Origin: Rhodospirillaceae bacterium | GTDB taxonomy: Bacteria; Pseudomonadota; Alphaproteobacteria; Rhodospirillales; Magnetospirillaceae | NCBI GenBank assembly: GCA_013349665.1 | Contig: DUZF01000004.1 | Span: 1 to 35,390, forward strand | Length of the DNA: 35,390 bases | Direction: 5' to 3' | Shown: positions 26,502-35,040 of the stretch, piece after piece | Numbering within the stretch: position 1 is the first letter of the stretch | Layout: the number at the start of each line of letters is the position of its first letter | Translations under genes and position numbers: made by a program | Notes under the pieces: generated by a model | Database searches by the model: none | The model's input: the letters and a program-made list of their open reading frames with translations, nothing else | What the model was told of the DNA's origin: nothing

Positions 26502-28385
26502 ATGAAATTGTTAATGGGCTGCAACGTAATGTCCACCCTCAGGCTGGCCCGCCTCCAGGAGCTCACCGCGTTCAAGCACCGGCAAAGCGCCCTGGACCAC
26601 AGCAACCGCGCCCTGGCATTCCTCAGCGGCAGTATCTGCAGCCTTCTGCACGCCATCGATACCGCGACCCTGTCCGAGGAAATCTGCCGGCTGGCAGTCG
26701 ATATCGGCGGCTATTATCAAGCCGAGATCGACCTTCCCGCGCAAAATGACCTGCCGCCCTTGCGCGTGGCCGCCTATGCCGGAAATGCCGGGCCCGCCGA
26801 CCCGGTGGCGGCGGCCTCCGCCCCGTCGTCGATCGCGCTGGCGCTCCGCCTCGATGACCGGATCCTGGGAGCGCTGACCCTTTATGCCGATACTGCCGAC
26901 GCTTTCGACGAAGACGAATCGAAACTTCTGATGGAAGTGGCGGCTGAACTGGCCTTCGGCATCGAAACACTGCATACGCGCCATGCCCGCCGCCTCGCCG
27001 AGGGCATGCTGGAACATCTGGCGCATACGGATTTCGTCACCGGACAGGCCAACCGCGCCACCCTGACACAGGTCCTGGCCACGGAATTTTCCTTAAACCG
27101 CCCCGGTGCCTTGCTGTTTATCGACCTCGATCGCTTCAAGGAAATCAACGACACCCAAGGCTATGCCGCCGGCGACACGGTGCTCAGATGCCTGGCCGAA
27201 CGTCTGGCCACCGGCCTCAAACAGGGCGAATTGCTGGGCCGGATCGGCGGCGACGAATTCGCCCTGCTGGCCCCGGGGGCCGATCGGACGGCGGCGGCCG
27301 ACATCGCCAGAAGAGTTTCCCGGCTGTTGCTGCGTTCCTTCCACGTTTCGGATCTGGAAGTCTCTATCGGGGCACGGGTCGGCATCGCCCTGTACCCGGA
27401 AGAACGGTCGACCCCTGAAGAAGTCTTCGCCGATGCCGGACTGGCCAGCCGCGAGGCCGAAACGACGCCAGGTGGCTTCCGGTTTTACCTCCCACAGATG
27501 AGCGACTCGCTGAATGAGCGCCGGGACATCGCCCGTCGCCTTAAACTCGCGGTGGCTGAAGGTCGGCTGCACCTTCACTACCAGCCCAAGGTCGACATGG
27601 TGAGTTCGAGCCTGGTCGGTGCCGAGGCCCTGTTGCGCTGGCACGAACCCGACCGCGGCTTCATCAGCCCCGGCCATTTCATTCCCATCGCCGAAGAGCG
27701 TGGGCTGATGCCGGATCTCGGCAAATGGACCCTTGCCGAGGCCTGTCGCCAATTATCGGCATGGAAGTCGGCCGGGCATGCGATGCCGGTCAAACTGGCC
27801 ATCAATGTCTCAGCGATGCAATTCAAGGCGGCGGATTTCCTGCCGTCGGTGTCCATGGTGGTGGCGAACGCCGGCTGCCAGCCCTCCGATCTCGAGATGG
27901 AGATTACCGAAAGCGTGCTGGCCGCCGAGGGGCACGCCGCCATCGCCACCACAAAGAGCCTCGCGGAACTGGGTTTTGAGTTTGCCATCGACGACTTTGG
28001 AACCGGGTTTTCCTCGCTTGCCTATCTTTCCCGTTTTCCGGCGGGAACTCTGAAGATCGACATTTCCTTCGTGCGCAACATGTTAAAAAACCGCCGCGAC
28101 CACGCCATTGTCCAGACCATCATCGCCATGGCCAAAAGCCTGGGCCTGGCCTCGGTGGCCGAAGGCGTCGAATTGCAGGAACAGGTCCGGGCCCTGACGG
28201 ACCTGGGCTGTACGGTGGCTCAGGGCTATCTTTTCGGCCAACCCGAACCGGCCGCCCTTTTCGCGCAACGCTGGCTGCACCCGATCAATAGCGGAAACCA
28301 ATGGAAAAATAAGGACGGATCGGATCGGCGTTCACCGTCGGTCGGGGACCGGACAGCGGATGCGCCAATTCGACATTCGCATTGA
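26502..28385 (+). CDS. GAF-like/GGDEF-EAL protein
   Basis: LLFIDLDRFKEINDTQGYAAGD, RIGGDEFALL; GAEALLRWHEPDRGFISPGHFIPIAEE, EITESVLA, AIDDFGTGFSSLAYL, SVAEGVE. Confidence 0.92.
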   Translation: MKLLMGCNVMSTLRLARLQELTAFKHRQSALDHSNRALAFLSGSICSLLHAIDTATLSEEICRLAVDIGGYYQAEIDLPAQNDLPPLRVAAYAGNAGPADPVAAASAPSSIALALRLDDRILGALTLYADTADAFDEDESKLLMEVAAELAFGIETLHTRHARRLAEGMLEHLAHTDFVTGQANRATLTQVLATEFSLNRPGALLFIDLDRFKEINDTQGYAAGDTVLRCLAERLATGLKQGELLGRIGGDEFALLAPGADRTAAADIARRVSRLLLRSFHVSDLEVSIGARVGIALYPEERSTPEEVFADAGLASREAETTPGGFRFYLPQMSDSLNERRDIARRLKLAVAEGRLHLHYQPKVDMVSSSLVGAEALLRWHEPDRGFISPGHFIPIAEERGLMPDLGKWTLAEACRQLSAWKSAGHAMPVKLAINVSAMQFKAADFLPSVSMVVANAGCQPSDLEMEITESVLAAEGHAAIATTKSLAELGFEFAIDDFGTGFSSLAYLSRFPAGTLKIDISFVRNMLKNRRDHAIVQTIIAMAKSLGLASVAEGVELQEQVRALTDLGCTVAQGYLFGQPEPAALFAQRWLHPINSGNQWKNKDGSDRRSPSVGDRTADAPIRHSH

Positions 28386-30009
28386 TGCCGCTGTCCCAGG
28401 CGAATCGCAGACCACCGCCGGTCGAGGTCAAATCGGAATAGGTATTGGCAGAGGATGGACTGTCGGAGGCCGGGGGGTGACCGGACCGGTTCCACACCTT
28501 GCCATTGTCGAAAAAGCCGTAAAACTGAAGGTTGGAGTTGAAGAGAAGTTGGCTGCGCATGTCGTAACGCAGTTCCAGGGTTTCGCCGAGACCGTGATCC
28601 CCGGAAACCTGTGCCGGGTCGAACCCGCGGCCGAATTGGGTACTGCCCATGGCGAATTCCTCGCCGGCCAGTTCCCGATTGAAGGAATACTGACCGCCGA
28701 CGGCGCCATAGGCACTCCATGGGCCGGAGATCGACTGGATCCGGTGGAGATCGAGAGTCAGCTTGGTAAATTGCGGATCACCCTCATGGGTAACCCCGCC
28801 GGCGGTCCCCACCGGCAGGGTGGCTTTTGCCGATCCCAGGCCGGGAAGTCCGCGCGCGGCGCCGACGACGGCGGAATTGACGCCGTTCAGCCAGTTGGAC
28901 TGCGACCAGATCACCTTGGCGTCGACAACCCACCAGCGGTCGGTGCTCAACCTTTGGCCCCGCTGATCGATGGTCGCTTCCTTCCAGGACAGGCCGCCGT
29001 CAAGGATCAGGTCGACCGCCCGGCTGCGGATCACCGGAAAGGACACCCGCTGCCCGGCGATCAGACTGCGGGTCTTGACGTCGTTTTCCCGGAGATCGAG
29101 ACCGGGCAGGCCATGGCCGCGATCGACCGAGGAGGTCAAGGTCAGCGGCCCGACCGGCTGCAGATAGCGCAGACGGAGGTCGTTCTGGCGAACGTAATCG
29201 GGGCTGGTGGTCACCCCCAAGGCCAATTGTTCACCCTGACCAAACAGCGAATTGGTCACGGCATCGGTCGACAGGGTCCAGGGGCCGGAATAGCGCGAAT
29301 TTCGATTGTCCACCGAACCGACGATCTCCGCCCGGTTGCGATCGATATTGACCACCAGGTCGGCGGCCCCCGGCTCGTCGGGCGAGGGACGGACCAGGCC
29401 GACGCCCTTGATCCCGGGCATGTCGTTGACCAGAAGCATCGCCCGTTCGATCGTCGATTCGCGCAACGGCCGGTCATTGGCGATGGGCGTCAGAATATTC
29501 GACAGCCGCTCCCGGAGACCGCCGTCGACCCCTTCCACCGTTATGGTCTTGATGAAGCCTTCGACGACGGTGATGTGAAAGATGCCGTTGCGGGTCTTTT
29601 GCGGTGGAACGAAGGCACGGACCAGAAGAAATCCTTTCTCGCGGTATTTGGCTTCGATCCGTTCGGCGACGGCGATGATGTCGCCCAGGGTCACCTCTTT
29701 TCCTACCAGTTCGCCGGTCAATGGCGACAATTCCTGAGGACTGACCTCCACCGCGCCGTCGACGACGATTTCCCGAACCGTGAAATGCAATCCTTCCACA
29801 TCCCGGGGCATCGGCGTGCGATACGGCTCGGGAAAGGAAAACTCGAATTCGCCTTTTGGCGGCAGAGACGGCTGCGGTGCCTGACGCCCCGGTTCGACGG
29901 TATGCGGCAGCGGTGCCGGCACAGCCGCCGGACCGGCCGCCTGCGCCGTGCCGGCCAGGCAGAGCCCCCCCATCAGCATGATTACGCCGATCCTATGCTT
30001 GATCACCAT
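28285..30009 (-). CDS. TpsB/ShlB/FhaC-family two-partner secretion outer-membrane transporter
   Basis: Signal peptide MVIKHRIGVIMLMGGLCLAGTAQA; POTRA region FTVREIVVDGAVEVSPQEL...EAKYREKGFLLVRAFVPPQ...GFIKTITVEGV; beta-barrel ending RPYFSIGFRY. Confidence 0.88.
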   Translation of the reverse strand: MVIKHRIGVIMLMGGLCLAGTAQAAGPAAVPAPLPHTVEPGRQAPQPSLPPKGEFEFSFPEPYRTPMPRDVEGLHFTVREIVVDGAVEVSPQELSPLTGELVGKEVTLGDIIAVAERIEAKYREKGFLLVRAFVPPQKTRNGIFHITVVEGFIKTITVEGVDGGLRERLSNILTPIANDRPLRESTIERAMLLVNDMPGIKGVGLVRPSPDEPGAADLVVNIDRNRAEIVGSVDNRNSRYSGPWTLSTDAVTNSLFGQGEQLALGVTTSPDYVRQNDLRLRYLQPVGPLTLTSSVDRGHGLPGLDLRENDVKTRSLIAGQRVSFPVIRSRAVDLILDGGLSWKEATIDQRGQRLSTDRWWVVDAKVIWSQSNWLNGVNSAVVGAARGLPGLGSAKATLPVGTAGGVTHEGDPQFTKLTLDLHRIQSISGPWSAYGAVGGQYSFNRELAGEEFAMGSTQFGRGFDPAQVSGDHGLGETLELRYDMRSQLLFNSNLQFYGFFDNGKVWNRSGHPPASDSPSSANTYSDLTSTGGGLRFAWDSGINANVELAHPLSGPRPTVNADPIRPYFSIGFRY

Positions 30010-30175
30010 GCCCTCTCCTCTATGTGGGAGCGCTTTGAGCAGGGCCCGGGGGTCCGGGCCATGCACCCAATTCGCCGCCGAACCAGTCGCACCGGGCGCA
30101 GGGGCATATCGCTATGCTGACCCTGGACCAAAGCCGTTCGGTCACCCCACTCTTCCACCGATTTCGCCGAACCTA

Positions 30176-30191
30176 TGTGAACTACCCCACA
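30176..30191. promoter_or_regulatory. CRP-like site TGTGA-ACTACC-CCACA between tpsB-like and second crp-like genes
   Basis: One mismatch from TGTGA-N6-TCACA; in an AT-rich divergent intergenic region. Confidence 0.5.
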
Positions 30192-30391
30192 ACCTTTAGC
30201 GCAATATATCGAACGGCATATTTATTGATAAAAACCATATACCCAAAGTACTGGCTCGCTGGCTTCAAAGCCAAACCCTCAAGACATCAGGCAAAACAAG
30301 CCTTGTTGGGCAAGAGTATTATGTTTTTTTATTGCCGGGACAGCAGCATCTGGAATAAACTTTCACCTGATCATATTTACGGGAAGGCGTC

Positions 30392-31096
30392 ATGAGCGAC
30401 CGCCTAGACATCAAAAGACAGGCGTTCCGCAAGACGTCGCTCTTCAGTTCCCTGAACGAACAGGAACTGGACAGGCTGGCGGAAATGGCCAAGCTGCTGG
30501 CCTTGCCGCCGGGCGCCACATTATTCATGAAGGGCGACCCCGGCGACCGCCTGTTCATCGTCATCAAAGGCGTCGTCCGCATCTCGACAGTATCGATGGA
30601 GGGACGGGAAACCACCCTGAATCTCATCGGTGCCGGTCAAATGCTGGGCGAAATCGCCGTGCTTGACGGCGGCGACCGCACCGCCGACGCCACCATCCTC
30701 GACGCCACGGAACTTCTGGCCATCGAGAAGCGCGACCTCCTGGCCTTTCTCGAACAGAACCCGCGCTGCTGCATCCGCATGCTGGCCGCCTGCGCCGATC
30801 GCCTGCGCTGGGTCAGCGGCCTGCTGGAGGATGCCAATTTCCTCGAACTGCCGGCCCGCCTGGCAAAACGCCTGCTGCTGCTGGCGCGCACCTTCGGCCG
30901 CCCCGTCACCGACGGCATCCGCATTGACCTGCGCCTTTCCCAACAGGATCTGGCCACCCACATGAATGTCACCCGGGAAAGCGTCAACAAGCTGATCCAT
31001 TCCTGGCAGATGGAGGGACTGGTGCAGACCGGGCGCGGCTGGGTGGTCGTGCGCGACGAGGACGCGCTCGAGGATCTGGCTGAAATCGAAAGCTGA
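30392..31096 (+). CDS. Second Crp/Fnr-family transcriptional regulator
   Basis: GDPGDRLFIVIKGVVRIS, LGEIAVLDGGDRTADA, HTH LSQQDLATHMNVTRESVNKLIHSW; clearly paralogous to the 9856-10572 protein. Confidence 0.9.
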   Translation: MSDRLDIKRQAFRKTSLFSSLNEQELDRLAEMAKLLALPPGATLFMKGDPGDRLFIVIKGVVRISTVSMEGRETTLNLIGAGQMLGEIAVLDGGDRTADATILDATELLAIEKRDLLAFLEQNPRCCIRMLAACADRLRWVSGLLEDANFLELPARLAKRLLLLARTFGRPVTDGIRIDLRLSQQDLATHMNVTRESVNKLIHSWQMEGLVQTGRGWVVVRDEDALEDLAEIES

Positions 31097-31102
31097 GGCG
31101 GC

Positions 31103-32353
31103 TTATTTGCTGGACCGCAACAAGACCTTGAGACGGGTGATTTCGCTGCTCTGATAGCGCAGCCGCTGGACCAGTACGTCAATCAGCTTGCGCGAAACGG
31201 TATCCGTCTTCTCGAGGCTGGCACGAAACTGCTCGGCGGTCACCACCACCACCCGGGTGGGCTCGATGGCCCGGGCCGTCGCCATTCTCGGCTGATTGTC
31301 GACAAGGGCCATTTCCCCGATGATTTCCCCCTCCTTCGACACGTCGAGATAGAGCTCCCGGCCGTCCGCCCCGTTTTTCAGGATCTGGACCAAGCCGGTC
31401 TCGATGATGAAGGCCTCCCGGCTGCCGCAGTCACCTTCGCGAAAGATCGTCTCTCCCGGCAGGAAGGACCGTCGCGGACTTCGGCTTTTCAGCGACATCG
31501 CCGTCTCGTCCGCGCTGCCGCCGCGGAAAAGCCGGGTAATGGCACGGATATCCTCGGCCAGGTCGGCAATACGCCGATAACCGCCGGCGGCATCGTCGTC
31601 GCCGAGCTTCTGAACCACCTGATCGATCGCCGGCATCAGCCCGAGAGGCAGGCTCTGATGCTCCTTGCGCCCCTGCGACGTCAGGCCGCGCCGCCGCTCC
31701 CCGGTAGCCTTGGCCAGGAGCAGGAGGGCTTTCAACAGATCTCCGGCGAGCAGCAGATCAAGCCGCTCATTGGCCTCGATGTCGAGAAACGGACCTTTGG
31801 CGGATATCGCCAGACGGGCCAGCTTGGCGCCCAACTGCGGAAGGTCGGCGATAAACCGCAGCCGCGTCGCAAACAGGTTCTCGACTTTGACGGAGCCCTC
31901 GGACGGCAGAAAGACGTCACTGGCGCGGATCGCACAGCCGCAAATGCCCATCTCGGCGAGATATTGGATGATGGTGAGGATCCGTTCGAACAATCTGATG
32001 GCGCTGACGATGTCGTAATGCGGTTTGGCGAATTGCAGGCTGGCCAGCGACGGATGCTCGCAAAATTCCGATACAACATAAAAATGCTGATCGTCTTCGA
32101 ATTGGTCATACACTTCGAGGATGTCGGGATGGGCCCGCCGGCTGGCGGAGACGGCCTCCCGACGCATCTGCGCGAAGCCGTAATCGAGCTTCGGCCGCGA
32201 GGCCTCCACCTTGGTCTTGTCGATGACGATGATGGAGACCGGCCGCTCCGTCACCAGATCGAACCCCTTGTAGGCCATTGCGAAACCAGCCACCCGCGAA
32301 CTCTGGAGGGGTCGGTAGCGGCCGCAGATCAGTCTTGTCGGCTGGTGGGTCAT
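31103..32353 (-). CDS. Protein-kinase-like (pseudokinase) domain fused to a C-terminal cyclic-nucleotide-binding domain
   Basis: N-terminal kinase-like fold (GRYRPLQ...AYKGFD, MRREAVSASRRAHPDILEVYDQFEDDQHFYVVSEF) and C-terminal CAP_ED (PGETIFREGDCGSREAFIIETGLVQIL, IGEMALVDNQPRMATARA). Confidence 0.82.
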   Translation of the reverse strand: MTHQPTRLICGRYRPLQSSRVAGFAMAYKGFDLVTERPVSIIVIDKTKVEASRPKLDYGFAQMRREAVSASRRAHPDILEVYDQFEDDQHFYVVSEFCEHPSLASLQFAKPHYDIVSAIRLFERILTIIQYLAEMGICGCAIRASDVFLPSEGSVKVENLFATRLRFIADLPQLGAKLARLAISAKGPFLDIEANERLDLLLAGDLLKALLLLAKATGERRRGLTSQGRKEHQSLPLGLMPAIDQVVQKLGDDDAAGGYRRIADLAEDIRAITRLFRGGSADETAMSLKSRSPRRSFLPGETIFREGDCGSREAFIIETGLVQILKNGADGRELYLDVSKEGEIIGEMALVDNQPRMATARAIEPTRVVVVTAEQFRASLEKTDTVSRKLIDVLVQRLRYQSSEITRLKVLLRSSK

Positions 32354-32354
32354 T

Positions 32355-34295
32355 TTATTTCTCATCCATGACGATGACGGTATCGCGATGCCCGGCGCGA
32401 ATGCGGGCCAGATGAAGACCGACACAATGGTCGTCGCTGTTTTCGGCGGCCAGGGAGTCGAACATCGTCGCCGCCGTCGCCGCCTCCCCCCGGTCCAGCA
32501 GGTCGTAGGCCCGCCGGTAGCGGCTGAAATATTTGGACGGGGCGAGGTCCTCCTGAAGCAATTCGAAGACTTCGGTGGCTTCGTCGCGACCCTTGACGAT
32601 GACCCGCCCCAGCGGCCTGGCCGATGCTTTCCGATGCTCCGTCAGCGTCGCCGCGGAAACGCAGATCCGCGTCCCGAAAAATTTATTCAGTCCCTCGATA
32701 CGCGCCGCCGTATTCACCGAATCGCCGACCGGAACATATTTGAAACGCCGTTCGCCGCCGAAATTGCCGACCAGGGCAATTCCCTTATGCACGCCGATGC
32801 GTGTTTCACCCCAACCCCAATGGGCGGCTTCCGGGCGGACCCGAAAGCGCTCGGCATAGGCATCGATGGCCAGTGCCGCCGCCAGCGCCCGCTCGGCATG
32901 GTCGGGGTCATGCACCGGCGCCCCGAAGACGGCGAAGACGGCGTCGCCGATGAATTCGACGATGGTCCCGTTGGCGGCCAGGACAATGTCGCAGATGCCG
33001 CCGAGATAGGAATTCAGCAACACCCCGAGCGCACCGGCCTCGATGCGTTCGGACATGCGGGTGAAGCCGCTGATATCGGTGAACATCATGGTGAGTTCGC
33101 GGCGCTCGCCGCCAAGGCTCAGCTTGCCAGGGTCCTTGATCAGTTGATCCACCACACCGGGCGCCACATAGCGGGTGAAGGCGTCGTGGATGAACCGGCG
33201 CTCCCGGCGTTGCTGGCGATTGCCGTAGCTCTCGGCCAGGGTCAGGGCGGTGGCGAAGGCGGTGGTCGGCGTCACCAGCGGCAACATGATGCCGGCATTG
33301 TGGAACAGCACGAAGCCGATCACCCACAGCGTCGCCGCGTTAAGCAGCGCCGCCGCCAGCTTGAGGCCAAGCCGCCAGTCCGGCATGGCGGTCAGGACGC
33401 CCAGCAGGGCGGCGCCGGCGGTCAGCACCAGATTGACGGGCCCGGAACTGCCCGGCGGCAGCTTCCCCGCCATCAGCTGGGCAAAGATATGGGCATGGAT
33501 TTCGACGCCGGGCATGGTGCTCAACACCCCTTTTTGCGCCGTCGAGAACGGTGTCCGATGACGGTCGGTCAAGGACAGGTCCGAGCCGATGAACACCACC
33601 TTGTTTCTCACCCAGTCGACCGGCAACAGCGACACCGTGTTGGCCGGCAAGTTGGCGAAGGGTGGCGTTTCCGGATTCGGGGCTCCGCGCCAGGCGATGT
33701 CAAATCCGCCCTCGCGCCCGGCGACCCCGAGCTTTTTCGCCAGGGCGATGCTCAGTCCCGGAATGAACTCGCCGCCGGTGGAGACCCGTCCACCATAGGC
33801 CGAGCGGACCGTGCCGTCATAGGGATCCTTGGACAGATTGGCCATGGCGCGCAGTCCCGGCGGCAGGAAACCGTCAAGAAAGGCTTGCTGACGGTCGGTC
33901 TCGCCGTCTTGCTGATCGACATAGCTGACCACCGCCGGGATCGACAGACCGCCCAGCGCCTGGCGGAGAGCATCGTCCTTCTCGGGCTCGGTCGGCTGAT
34001 CGAACAGAACGTCCAGGGCCAGCGCGCGGGCGCCGCGGGCCTCCAGCGTCTTCACCAGTCCGGCGAGAAACCGGCGGTCGATGGGCGAGCGATAGGGAAA
34101 CAGGCTTAGGGTATCCTCGGTAACGGCGACGATGACGATGTCCGGATGCTGGGGTTCGGGAGCCAGCAGGGTGGCGACGCGATAATCGGCGATCCACCGC
34201 TCACCCATCCGCACAAACGGCAGACGCTCCACCATCCATAGCGAAATGCCGGAAGCGACGATCACGATGGATGCCGCCGCCAGGATGCCCCGCAT
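32355..34295 (-). CDS. Second CHASE2-domain class III adenylate/guanylate cyclase
   Basis: CHASE2 (DIVIVAVTEDTLSLFPYRSPIDRRFLAGLVKTLEARGARALALDVLFDQ), TM region, ELTMMFTDISGFTRMSERI, GDAVFAVFGAP, GDSVNTAARIEGLNKFFG. Confidence 0.92.
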   Translation of the reverse strand: MRGILAAASIVIVASGISLWMVERLPFVRMGERWIADYRVATLLAPEPQHPDIVIVAVTEDTLSLFPYRSPIDRRFLAGLVKTLEARGARALALDVLFDQPTEPEKDDALRQALGGLSIPAVVSYVDQQDGETDRQQAFLDGFLPPGLRAMANLSKDPYDGTVRSAYGGRVSTGGEFIPGLSIALAKKLGVAGREGGFDIAWRGAPNPETPPFANLPANTVSLLPVDWVRNKVVFIGSDLSLTDRHRTPFSTAQKGVLSTMPGVEIHAHIFAQLMAGKLPPGSSGPVNLVLTAGAALLGVLTAMPDWRLGLKLAAALLNAATLWVIGFVLFHNAGIMLPLVTPTTAFATALTLAESYGNRQQRRERRFIHDAFTRYVAPGVVDQLIKDPGKLSLGGERRELTMMFTDISGFTRMSERIEAGALGVLLNSYLGGICDIVLAANGTIVEFIGDAVFAVFGAPVHDPDHAERALAAALAIDAYAERFRVRPEAAHWGWGETRIGVHKGIALVGNFGGERRFKYVPVGDSVNTAARIEGLNKFFGTRICVSAATLTEHRKASARPLGRVIVKGRDEATEVFELLQEDLAPSKYFSRYRRAYDLLDRGEAATAATMFDSLAAENSDDHCVGLHLARIRAGHRDTVIVMDEK

Positions 34296-34333
34296 CGACC
34301 GGCCGAGGTCAATGCGGGGGTTCGCCCCGCCGC

Positions 34334-35038
34334 TCAGGGCAAACCGGCCAGCAATGCCTTGGCCTGGGGATCGCACCGCATTTCCACCATCCAGGCCGCC
34401 TTGGCCGCCTCGCTGCCCAGCGTGCGCGGAAGCACGAAAACCGTCAATTGCACGGAACCGCCATCGACGGTCACGGTGTAGCTGTGCCGGTCCTGCAACG
34501 ACATACTGGCCGGCAGTTCCAGGCGATCGGCACCTCCCGGCCAGGTCGCGTGGGCGCTCCAACTGCCATCCGCCGGAGCCAGAACCACCTCGCTCTGCGG
34601 GGTGGCGCCGTCGCCGCGCCACAGCACAGGCGAACGCCCCTCCTCGACGCAGCGGCTGCCGGCGTGCAGAATGTCGAGAAGCCAGGCATCGGGCAAAGCT
34701 GCCCGGCTTTCGCTGGAGCGGACCACACCGAGGGAGGACACATCCGCCTGACGGGTCGAGATCAGATCCCTCAGGGATTTGGTGACGGCGCCTTTCGGCG
34801 GTTCGGCATCGGGCGCCGGAGCGACCTCGGAGGGCCCCTTGAGCTTGATCAGCCGGCCGTCGGAGGCCACCAGCGTAACCCGCTGTCCCAGGGCCAGGGT
34901 CAACGGCTGGACACCGTCCAGAACCTGCCCGGGATGCAGGTCCAAGCCGATGGACTCGACCACCACCACCTCTGCGGCGCCGAGGTTAGACGGCAAAAAG
35001 ATCAAAGACCAAAAAATGATACTTTGCCTGATTTTCAT
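34334..35038 (-). CDS. Secreted protein with FecR-like N-terminal beta-rich segment, unknown function
   Basis: Signal peptide MKIRQSIIFWSLIFLPSNLGAAE; LDLHPGQVLDGVQPLTLALGQRVTLVASDGRLIKLKGPSEV; immediately upstream of the cyclase. Confidence 0.65.
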   Translation of the reverse strand: MKIRQSIIFWSLIFLPSNLGAAEVVVVESIGLDLHPGQVLDGVQPLTLALGQRVTLVASDGRLIKLKGPSEVAPAPDAEPPKGAVTKSLRDLISTRQADVSSLGVVRSSESRAALPDAWLLDILHAGSRCVEEGRSPVLWRGDGATPQSEVVLAPADGSWSAHATWPGGADRLELPASMSLQDRHSYTVTVDGGSVQLTVFVLPRTLGSEAAKAAWMVEMRCDPQAKALLAGLP

Positions 35039-35040
35039 GC

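Noticed and set aside
28360-30120. 586-aa plus-strand ORF opposite the TpsB gene
   Set aside because: Antisense shadow of a well-supported CDS in high-GC DNA; low-complexity translation with no recognisable domain.
32388-34109. 573-aa plus-strand ORF opposite the second cyclase
   Set aside because: Same reason: antisense GC-driven ORF, His/Gln/Arg/Gly-rich translation without motifs.
34296-34622. N-terminal extension of the second CHASE2 cyclase ORF
   Set aside because: Overlaps the coding region of the secreted FecR-like protein and lacks membrane-protein character; start placed at MRGILAAAS (34295).
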